A DNA stretch of 64,000 bases from Phytophthora quininea (taxonomy: Eukaryota; Oomycota; Peronosporomycetes; Peronosporales; Peronosporaceae), in NCBI GenBank assembly GCA_011947345.1, contig JAAVTG010000229.1, positions 669,529-733,528 on the forward strand. The letters are read 5' to 3'. A program made the translations under genes and the position numbers. The notes beneath the pieces are model-generated. The model was given only the letters and a program-made list of their open reading frames with translations. It searched no databases and was not told the DNA's origin. Below are positions 56,381-64,000 of the stretch, piece after piece. Position 1 is the stretch's first letter; each line of letters begins with the position of its first letter.

Positions 56381-56506
56381 ATTTGTACACAACAGTTTGA
56401 TTTCATCACGAACCGCTGTGGAAAATATGTATCTTCCTGTACGAGGTGACGTCGTAAATGCCATTAGCCCGAAATTGCCTTTTCATTCTGAAACTGGTCG
56501 ACCACC

Positions 56507-58104
56507 ATGCAAGCACCAACCAAACTCACGTTAGTCTCCGTCACTCTTCTCCTGTTCCTGGTGGCGTCGATCGCTGCTGACAACGACAACAACTCGCAGC
56601 CTTCGCTGATCGACGCTCCATCACTGAAACTCCACGTCACTCTCAAGAGGGAGGCCATGCAGATCCACGGTCAGCTCGAGTTCAACGCCTTCGCCAACCC
56701 CGTCGTGTCCACTGACAACAAACTGCTCTACGACGGAGTCACCACGTTTAGCTCTGACGAAACCCAGTTCCAGTATCTTCTCGCCAATGGAGTTTCCTAC
56801 GCGGTAGAAAAACCTGCCAACGAAATCTCGACTACTGCTAACGAGACAGCACGATGCCATCCTGCATCGTTGCCGTTCGACTCGATTTTGCCGGCACTCA
56901 ACAATATCACCCCAATTCCAAGTGCTACTGTTGGCAACGAAAGCGTAAAGTGTGCAAACGGAAATCTGTTCAAGACAACCTTCCAAGGAACAAACTTTGT
57001 TGTTTGTGCGTCTGGTCGCTCCGGGTTTTCAATCTTCGGCAGCGATATGACTGTCAGGTTGAATTCCTCAACTCCCCAGTAAACATCTCAACACCAACGT
57101 TCACGAAGCCTCCTGCATGCTCTCCCGTCGCGAAGCCGACCTCGTTGACACCGACTGCCCTCGCACTACTCACCGGTGGGGAATTCCCGACGACCAGCTC
57201 ACGGAACCTGAAGGCGCAAGAGCACATGGCCATCGCGGCGTCCTCTTGCGAGTGTCAGTCGACACCTCGACCGTGCGTCTTCTTCCACGGCATTGGCGTC
57301 TCGAAGGAGGAGACGGAGCTGCAAGACGAACCTACCGCCAGAATGGGCTCCATCGGCGACCACGCTCCATGCTGCTCGACCGTCAAGTATGCTCATCTGA
57401 ACACGATGGATTCAGCTTGGACCGACGACACGCTGCAGCAAAAGTTTTGCGATTTCTCGCTGTCGTTGAGCGAGACGAGCGATAAAACCGCGAAGGTCGT
57501 CCACGACACGATCGTGGTGACCCACTCGATGGCCGGAGCGGTCATGGCTGGTGCGCTCGCGAAAGGTAAATGCAGCTTTGACGCGAGCACGTCTTGGGTG
57601 GCTTTGAGCTCGCCGATGAAAGGCAGCATGGTCGCAGTCACTGCGAAAGAGTTTTGCGACGGAGACCACGGCGGCGAGCTCGTCAAAGATGTTCTCGATT
57701 TGGTGGGTCAGTGTCCGCTTCCTCCGTCTCGATTGGCTCTCACGTACGAAGGCGAGAAGTTCGCCTCGGCTGAACTAAACGCAGCGTACGTAGCTGCTCA
57801 AGAGGCGTACAGTGGGAACGTGACTGCTGCGATCTGTAGCAACAACTACGCCGGCGTGGTGTCCATCTACTACGGATGGTTCATCATGTGTGGGAAAGCG
57901 TTTCCGCACAAGTCGCCGGAGAACGACGGGATGGTGGAGTTCCAGAGCTGCTCTCAAGGTCTGGACGCGTCCCTGTTCGGGGACAGCTACACCGATCGGT
58001 TCTACAAAGCAGAATTAAACCACGCCGACACGGGACTCCTGACCAGCGACGGCTGGTTCAACGACGCCAAGAAGCCCTTCAAGTGGTTCGAGTGCCTCTT
58101 CTAG
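56507..58104 (+). CDS. Secreted alpha/beta-hydrolase copy I, divergent member
   Basis: About 532 residues after one repair; the most divergent member here. Signal peptide MQAPTKLTLVSVTLLLFLVA. The calcium-type loop of the other copies is replaced by a neutral stretch (EKPANEISTTANETARC), so ion binding there is probably lost. The hydrolase domain keeps FFHGIG, THSMAGA, ENDGMVEF and NHADTGL. The frame breaks at about 57055, where one C is missing (GTCAGG for GTCCAGG). Codon use is rich in G/C-ending codons. Predicted extracellular hydrolase, substrate unknown. Confidence 0.87.
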
Positions 58105-58519
58105 TCAGTAGCGTCTACTACTACAGCAGAGCTCTACTTGCGTACCGACTTGACTGCGTGTTTCCAGCGGACTTGCCAGTATTCGGCTGTCGGATGCAGT
58201 TGAGGACAACACGTACGGCAGAACGGTCAAGCTGATTGGGAATGTGCCCTTCGCAATGCAAGCGCACACGATCCCAGTAGGAAAGAACAGAAGGCGGTGA
58301 AAGCGATTGAAAACGGTGCGTTAACACCGACATATTAGCCAAAGGTTTCGACGTCAACCTTCATCCACACCACGCTGCGGTCGCACATTTTCGTGGGCTT
58401 CGGATAGTACGCAAATTTGAAGACGACGACTGAACAAGTCCTCTGAGAACTAACTAATGAATTCCATGACCACCTGCCCAATATGTGCATGTCAAATAGA
58501 TAAATAAATTGGCGGAGGC
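58105..58519. other. Intergenic region between convergent genes
   Basis: No supported gene; contains the 3' ends of copy I and the membrane protein gene. Confidence 0.5.
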
Positions 58520-59718
58520 CTAAAACGAGCGGTGTTCGTAAATGGGGCTCATCGGCAGCGGGTCCCGTGTCGAGCGCTTCGATCGAAGAGCTCTATCCCG
58601 TCGCCGTTGCTCGTCCACATTGACGTTTCTGCTCATCTCCAGTTCCGGTGTGCCATGTTTCCTTAGATGCTGCACTCTTCTCAGCGTGTGTTTGAGCTCC
58701 CGCTCGAGCTGCTCCAACTCATGCGCCGCCAGCGACTCGATGCCGTAGCCGCTGAACAGCATGAGTTGGCGAACTTCTTCTTCCGAGTCGGCCAGTTCCT
58801 GTCGAAGGTCGTGGATCTCGTGCCGCATCTCCTGCTGCGTCTTGTTATTGTCAATGTTTTCTACTTCCTCCTCGTCTTCCTCCTGCATTGAAATCTTCTT
58901 CTCAGCTGGTTTCTGGTGGCGTTGTATCACTCTTCGGAGGTACAACTGCGCCACCACCAGACACGCCGACCCGATACACAGCGCCAGCAACCCGCACAGC
59001 AGTTTGTTCCCCGTCAAGAACTGCACAATAGCTTCCAGTTCATCATCTCTCGTTGGTGATAGGTGACCGTATCACTCCAAACCCCGTCCGTCTCGGTCGC
59101 GAAGAAGCCCATGGGCAGTAGGAAGCCCAGCAGCGACCGTTTGGTCTGTTTGGCCTTGACTCGAACTCTGAATTTCAACTCGTTCTGCAGTGGCAAGTTG
59201 GCCAACACGACGAACGGGTCGGTCGTTTTGACTCTCTTGTTGGCAGGGTGCCAGAGGCCGTCGAAGCCCCAGCCAGAGACCCAGAGCTGCACTTCGTACT
59301 GGAAGGAAGTTCCCTGCACCTGTTCCTGAGTGGGTTTACCGTCTTCGTCTTCCAGTCGCTCGTCCTTGGCTCGGAGTGGGTGGTCTTCCCACATCACCAC
59401 CACGCTGGCAACTTCGTGTGGAGATTTAGGACGTAACAAATCACTGAACGTTGTAGTAATGTCCTGTGGGGGCTTAACATCCTCTTGCTCTTGTTCCTCA
59501 ACGTATCGGACCCGATGGACCGACAGATTGCGGACCTTCAAGTCTGTTGGGGAGAGCTCTGCAGCCTGCGGTGGTGAGTTCCAGAAGGCGTCGATGGGGC
59601 TGAACAGCGAGTGGGTGGGGGTGGGGGCCGTCAGCGCCTGCAGGGCGATGGTCGACAGGCAGATGCACAGCGCGTAGAGTCCGAAGCCGCCCATGCTGCG
59701 CAGCGGTCGTCGCTTCAT
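58520..59718 (-). CDS. Two-pass membrane protein with lumenal beta domain and cytosolic coiled coil
   Basis: About 399 residues after one repair. The start MKRRPLRSMGGF at 59718 is basic, followed by a hydrophobic segment (LYALCICLSTIALQAL). A fibronectin III-like domain is suggested by VASVVVMWEDHP, FQYEVQLWVSGW and LKFRVRVKA. A second hydrophobic span (LLCGLLALCIGSACLVVAQL) leads to an acidic and then heptad-rich coiled coil (QEMRHEIHDLRQELAD), with a basic tail ending YEHRSF. The frame breaks near 59060-59070. Family not recognised; an ER or organelle contact protein is one guess. Confidence 0.65.
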
Positions 59719-60288
59719 TGCGGTGTTTGGTGGAATGGCGTTGAGGTTGGGGCGTCGCAAATGTCGAGAATAAGGGTGCAAGCGCGGGGCGAGATGGAAA
59801 CGTTTGCCTTGCAGTGAGTATGTCTGAATCTCGACATTCAAACGTAGAGATTCGCTGTCTCTAGATTTGAGATGACGTCGCTCGTCGACACGTGACTGCG
59901 TGCGCTGCACGTTGCTGGCAGAAGACCCAGCACCACGACAAGCAGGCCATTAAGGTCCTGCAGAGGTTGTTTATCGACCACAATGCGCTGCTGGAGCTGT
60001 AGGATGGTTTTCTTGGTGAGGAACAGCGGCTTCGCCTGGCCGGGTGCAAAAACATGCTATCGATTGCATCAATCGGCCACCACCGTCGACGACAACAGGA
60101 TAAAGTGCACAAGCGGAGATAAACTTCCGCTCGGATACTTGTTTAGGAAAGAACTCGAGATTCGTGTGGATTCGGCTTGGTGCTCTTTAACATCCAAAGC
60201 GGCAGCGAGCGTTGCTCTTTGTCCGTTCGTCGCTGTTGCTTACCCAAGCCAACATTGGTGTCGATCGTTTAACGCTACGCTACTCCGC
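59719..60288. other. Intergenic region left of the radical SAM gene
   Basis: A 42-codon plus-strand frame ending near 60003 (KTQHHDKQAIKVLQRLF) has no ATG or neighbour exon that I can support. No candidate precursor peptide for the radical SAM enzyme is evident. Confidence 0.4.
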
Positions 60289-61503
60289 CTACGGGATCAC
60301 CTCGACCGAGTTGTTGTACTTTGGGTAGTGGAGGTCCTCGAGCTCGATGATGCCCTGGACGATGGCGCGTTCGACGTCCGGCTGGATGTCGCGCATGGTC
60401 TGGATCAAATGCTTGACGGTCTGACACACGGCGAGGAAACCTTCCTCGCCCCACCACATCGTCTTGTTAGCGTACAGACAGCGTCCACCGCAAATGTCCT
60501 TGACGTCGCAGGTCAAACAGGGACCACCGATCTTCACCGAGTCGCGCACCTTCTCCGGGTGGAAGTCCTTGTCATTGATGTGGGCCAGGTCGTACTTCAT
60601 ATCGCTGTCGGGGGCAATCGGACACGCCGAGATGTCGCCACCGGTACGGACGTTGAAGGCGTCACGACCCGAGCCACAACGCAGCGTCGACTTCTCTCCA
60701 GTGATTAACGAGTGCAGCAGCGGCAGGAACGGAGCGATCCCCAGCAGCTTCTTGTCGTTCAGAAGGGTGTCTCTAAAGTAGTTGGCCAGCCTGGTGATCG
60801 ACGGGTTGTACACCTCGTCTCGCCATTTCAGGAAGCCGCCGCGATCTTCGTATCCAGCGTACATTGGCGTGCTCCACTGCGCATCCAGTTGCCAGTGCAC
60901 GTGGTCGAACAAGTTGAGATCGAAGAGGTCCTTCACGTCCTGGTAGATGTCGCCACTCACGTGGCTAACCGTCATGCGAGCGATCAAGTCGCCGGTGAAT
61001 CCGTTCTTGCGGATGTGGTAGCCGTTGTCAATGGCTTGTCGCCAAGTACCGGCGCCGCGGTTGGCGTCAGTGACCTTCTCCCCGCCGTCCACGGAGATCA
61101 AGATGCAGTTCATGCGGTTCACGATGGGCGTTGGGGTGCGGTTGAGTTTGGTGCCGTTGGTTTGCAGCACAAACTTGGTGGGTTTGTCTTCGTGCTGGGC
61201 GATGACCTTCTTGATGGCGCGCACTTGCAGCAGCGGTTCGCCGCCGTAGAAGCAAATGGCCATGGGCTCGTCGGTATTCTTCAAAGGCTTGGTGAGCTTG
61301 TCGAGAGCGCCAACTTTGTACTGGCAGTCCAGAGGATCCACGAGGTCCTCGATGTCGATTTCTTCGGACGACCCGCAGTAGGTGCAGGCCAAATTGCAAC
61401 GCTGTGTCAATGTGAGGAAGTAGAGCATGCTGGTCGACGGATTCGAGACGGGATTGAGAATGGAGTGCTCTGTGCATGGCTCATTTAGCACCAGCATGAC
61501 CAT
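60289..61503 (-). CDS. Radical SAM/SPASM enzyme, putative peptide-modifying
   Basis: 404 residues, intact and intronless. The radical SAM cluster motif CNLACTYC (Cys36, 40, 43) sits just after a strand (MLYFLTLTQR), followed by the GGE motif (87-89). The C-terminal SPASM domain keeps all seven cysteines: Cys276, Gly-x4-Cys294, then Cys329-x2-Cys332-x5-Cys338-x3-Cys342 and Cys360. SPASM enzymes carry auxiliary 4Fe-4S clusters and mature ribosomal peptides or sulfatases. The layout recalls archaeal and bacterial peptide-modifying families (perhaps the AF1577-like group; from memory, unverified). Such genes are rare in eukaryotes, so transfer from a prokaryote is likely. MLYFLTL at residue 26 would be the prokaryote-like start; the first 25 residues could be an added leader. 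It lies 15 bases downstream of the GT8 gene on the same strand. Confidence 0.9.
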   Translation of the reverse strand: MVMLVLNEPCTEHSILNPVSNPSTSMLYFLTLTQRCNLACTYCGSSEEIDIEDLVDPLDCQYKVGALDKLTKPLKNTDEPMAICFYGGEPLLQVRAIKKVIAQHEDKPTKFVLQTNGTKLNRTPTPIVNRMNCILISVDGGEKVTDANRGAGTWRQAIDNGYHIRKNGFTGDLIARMTVSHVSGDIYQDVKDLFDLNLFDHVHWQLDAQWSTPMYAGYEDRGGFLKWRDEVYNPSITRLANYFRDTLLNDKKLLGIAPFLPLLHSLITGEKSTLRCGSGRDAFNVRTGGDISACPIAPDSDMKYDLAHINDKDFHPEKVRDSVKIGGPCLTCDVKDICGGRCLYANKTMWWGEEGFLAVCQTVKHLIQTMRDIQPDVERAIVQGIIELEDLHYPKYNNSVEVIP

Positions 61504-61518
61504 TGATACCGTACGCTT

Positions 61519-62627
61519 CTATCGCGCTTCGCTCGGCGTTTCCATGTTGATACGCGGCCTCGTTGACTCATGTCCATGCTTACCACTGCTCAACTCCCCA
61601 CAGAGCTCTTCCTCTCCTCTCCAGTACTCTCTGAAGAGCTCACCGAATAACGGATCAAAGCCTGCGCTTTCAACATCGTTCAGATCATGAGATGGCCAAC
61701 CCCAAGGTTTGCCAAACGTTCCGTCAGGCTTGCAGGAGAAATGTACCACTTGGACGTGCTCTTTGAGCTCGGTTGTTGTATTAAACAGACCTCCTTTGGC
61801 ATTTGGTGCTCGACGGAACTCCGAGTTCAACACCGTGTAGATTGCTGGTAGATATCGCACCGAGTCGGCGAAGTAGGCGTTGAGAATGTCCATGTCAAAC
61901 CCAGCAGCAGCGCCCTGTCGTTAGCCCACTCAGTGATGTCTTCGGTGCCTGGCTCGATCACCAGTAGCGTGCTGGTGAAGAATGGCTGGTCCAACCAGTA
62001 CGCTATCGGGGCATAGAGTGGAGCAGGCGGCAAGTCAAAGAGATGGTCGAGGTTGGCCATGGGCACAGAATCACTGTCGAGATACACGACCCTGTCGTAT
62101 CCCCAGTCCTGGAATGCCCGTAGTTTTGTTAGAGACTTTCTCCAAGTCCGTTCATTCGCCTTGGCGTGGATTGATTCCACGAGGATGGCGCGAACGTGAA
62201 GGTGGTCTTGCATCTTGCGGAGGAGATAACTACCAACGTGTTTGGTGTACATCACCACGACGTCGACACGCGACGTATTCATATCTAGTTTGTTCACCAG
62301 GCGATCGATGAATTGCAGTGCGGCGCACGCGTAGGAATTACCCGTCACGTAGAAGACGTAGGCGAATTTCTTGTGCGTCAACGCGTTCGTGTTAGAGGAG
62401 CTTACGGCACCGTTACGCAGCGCCTTGGGTGCAGCGCGATTCACAAACGTATCGAGTTCTCGTCTGTCAGATCCCAGTGTTCTTGCGGAGATCGACCATC
62501 CAACGAGAGCGAGAGCCACCGTTGCAATTAGTACGAGCTTGAAAGAGAACCGGCGTCTTGGCGAGCGTCGGGGCGATTTCTCGATCGAGTGGGGCTTGTC
62601 GTTGCTTGACAGGACGACTGTGCTCAT
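61519..62627 (-). CDS. GT8-family glycosyltransferase, type II membrane protein
   Basis: About 369 residues after one repair. A short basic cytosolic tail and one membrane span (FKLVLIATVALALVGWSI) precede a lumenal catalytic domain. YVTGNSYACAALQFIDRL begins the nucleotide-sugar fold, DRVVYLDSDSVPMANLDHLF holds the metal-binding DSD, and VVHFSCKPDGTFGKPW is the C-terminal His-x-x-x-Lys-Pro-Trp region of GT8 enzymes (glycogenin/glucuronosyltransferase-like). One base is missing from the C run at 61900-61902. MSTVVLSSND at 62627 is the start chosen; an ATG at 62708 is an alternative. Golgi glycosylation is likely; the acceptor is unknown. The radical SAM gene follows after 15 bases. Confidence 0.85.
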
Positions 62628-62921
62628 CGATGAAGTAGAGGGAGTTTGTCGTTGTACCTGGGGCGAATTGGTGAGTGGGCTGCAACCGCTTGCTGTTCGA
62701 GTTCTCATTGCTGGTGTCGAGGTCGTTGGCGACCAAGTTGCAGGAATTCATCATGTTTGTGCAGCGTTATCTTTGATCGCGTGCGGAACTACCAGCTGGT
62801 TGCAAGGCGCAGGGATAGTCACGCAAGTCTGCCGTGAGACTGAAAAAACTAATGGCATAGGTCTTTCACTCTCTTTTCCACGTGATCATCAAGACCACTC
62901 ATCGACCACTCAGTACTTGTC
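62628..62921. promoter_or_regulatory. Bidirectional region between GT8 and START-like genes
   Basis: About 290 bases between divergent genes. The GT8 frame may extend into it to 62708. Confidence 0.4.
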
Positions 62922-64000
62922 ATGGGACCACTTCCTGACGCCAAGACTGCAGCCGCAGATAAGAACGCCATCGTCATCAGGAGTTGGGCCGTGTCGATGA
63001 CCGAGACGTGGGCGAAGGAGGTGAAAATCGAGTTGCGGAAGCAACAGCGTCGAGAGAACATGGTCCAACTACGCGCCTTGAAGAAGCAGCAACTTGTGCA
63101 GCTCCGTCGAGAACGAGACATCCTGGAGCTGGAAGTCAAGCATCGAACGACTTCTCTGGTCTCAACTGGGAGAAAGACTTGTGGAAGCGAGACTGAAATC
63201 AGCACTGCAATGTGTCAACTCGTCGAAAGCGGTACACTTCGAGATGCAAACCTGCAGCTACACAAGCAACTCCAACTGTATCGAAGCTTCCAGTCTTTGG
63301 TCCACGACGCGAGTTTGAACGACGACATCTACTCCTCCGGTCATCAAGACATCTACAAAGCGACGAAGTCGTCTCCGTGGGTCTTGCAATCGCGACAGAA
63401 TGTTCCTGGCTGGTGGGTCCATTTCCCAGGAGGAGAGCCGTCGTTCTACTTCACTCCTCTCACCAAAGCTGAGAGCGACATGTTGATTCGAAGCTCCATC
63501 AAAACGATTGCTACGAGCTCACTGCTTAAAGAGGTTGGCGCGATATTCGGGTGGACGATTCATCGCTCGCTTACTCGAAGTCGTGAGGACAAGACGCTGG
63601 CCACCCACGTCCGGCTGACGATGAGAGCGAAGTGCTCATTCGATGTCATTGGCCCCAACGTGGACAGGTCGCCGATGAATTCGTGGCCGTTGCTGGTCAC
63701 ACCTTCCGATTGGAGTCACGATCGACGGGGTAGTGTGTGCAGTCAAGTGTTGCAAGAGGTAGACGATGACACTCGCATGATGGTCATCAACGTGCCAGGA
63801 CGAGTCCACACGAGATACATCCAAGCGAATCAACGGCGATTTCAAGTGTCCGACAACAAGCGGTCGAGTGTGTTTATCTCAGTCATAGCGAACTCGAAGA
63901 AGAACCAACAGAGTCGCAGGGCGGAACAACCGCATAGCAATGTCCAGTGGGTCGAGGAAGGAGGATTCTACGTCAAATTCACCGAGATCGACGACAGTAC
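62922..64000 (+). CDS. Coiled-coil (bZIP-like) plus START-like domain protein, cut by window edge
   Basis: The frame is open from ATG at 62922 to the window end (359 codons, no stop). The N-terminus carries a basic, leucine-spaced helix (KIELRKQQRRENMVQLRALK, QLVQLRRERDILELEVKH), resembling a bZIP-type helix. After a Thr/Ser linker and a second helical stretch comes GWWVHFPGGEPSFYFTPLTK, then a long beta-rich region (RSPMNSWPLLVTPSD, MMVINVPGRVHTRYIQANQRRF). This order recalls the large oomycete family of bZIP-like/START-like proteins that includes M96 mating-specific proteins; I give that assignment only tentatively. The C-terminus is missing. Confidence 0.7.
   Translation, partial: MGPLPDAKTAAADKNAIVIRSWAVSMTETWAKEVKIELRKQQRRENMVQLRALKKQQLVQLRRERDILELEVKHRTTSLVSTGRKTCGSETEISTAMCQLVESGTLRDANLQLHKQLQLYRSFQSLVHDASLNDDIYSSGHQDIYKATKSSPWVLQSRQNVPGWWVHFPGGEPSFYFTPLTKAESDMLIRSSIKTIATSSLLKEVGAIFGWTIHRSLTRSREDKTLATHVRLTMRAKCSFDVIGPNVDRSPMNSWPLLVTPSDWSHDRRGSVCSQVLQEVDDDTRMMVINVPGRVHTRYIQANQRRFQVSDNKRSSVFISVIANSKKNQQSRRAEQPHSNVQWVEEGGFYVKFTEIDDS

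Larger units (their letters stand above)
55560..56506. other. A+T-rich intergenic region with simple and hairpin repeats
   Basis: No supported gene. It holds the TTGA microsatellite and the hairpin repeat array listed separately, and a TTTTCATTCTGAAACTG promoter-like site near 56480 before copy I. Confidence 0.6.

Noticed and set aside
59869..60003. Short Cys-containing frame as a precursor peptide for the radical SAM enzyme
   Set aside because: No usable ATG precedes the plausible frame, and the ATG-led frame stops after seven codons.

Overview
This window looks like nuclear DNA of a plant-pathogenic oomycete, most likely Phytophthora or a close relative. The evidence is a secreted RXLR-dEER effector gene, oomycete-type core promoters (CATTC-like initiator followed by GAATTT), short 55-75 base introns, flagellar genes beside plant-pathogen-type secreted proteins, and copia, LINE, hAT and pogo/Tigger remnants.

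Layout. 1-9.2 kb is a tandem array of about 2.89-kb units, each holding a secreted alpha/beta-hydrolase gene plus a captured 3' piece of the flagellar gene CFAP74, which lies complete at 9.9-14.8 kb. Then come a C2H2 zinc-finger gene (15.2-17.2 kb), two uncharacterised genes (17.6-20.9 kb), a complete pogo/Tigger-like transposon with 23-base terminal inverted repeats, a TA duplication and a tRNA-like sequence inside it (22.2-24.55 kb), and a fifth hydrolase gene whose promoter abuts the transposon. 26.4-38.5 kb is repeat-rich: a hAT remnant, a copia remnant interrupted by a LINE fragment with a 16-base target duplication, a hydrolase pseudogene split by a micro-inversion, two copies of a LINE 3' fragment, an intact five-exon C2H2 gene ending in a SUMO-interacting motif, and the RXLR effector. 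38.8-42.5 kb holds two tandem 3R-MYB genes; 43.2-47.9 kb three double-hotdog acyl-CoA thioesterase paralogues; 48.1-49.7 kb a golgin with a GRAB-like domain. At 50-55.5 kb two hydrolase genes form a large inverted repeat around a SlyD/FKBP fusion gene and a uroporphyrinogen-III methyltransferase gene. A ninth hydrolase copy (56.5-58.1 kb), a membrane/coiled-coil protein, a radical SAM/SPASM enzyme of prokaryotic type, a GT8 glycosyltransferase and the start of a coiled-coil/START-like gene complete the window.

The nine secreted hydrolase copies are the dominant theme. They show tandem and inverted duplication, localised exchange in the linker region, inversion and apparent frameshift. No operon-like pathway links the other genes, except that the radical SAM and GT8 genes lie 15 bases apart on one strand.

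Caution: about twenty unrelated genes here carry frame breaks, and nearly all are single missing bases in short mononucleotide runs. This fits uncorrected sequencing error better than mass pseudogenisation. Coordinates for such genes are outer limits, and the apparent breaks should be treated as provisional.
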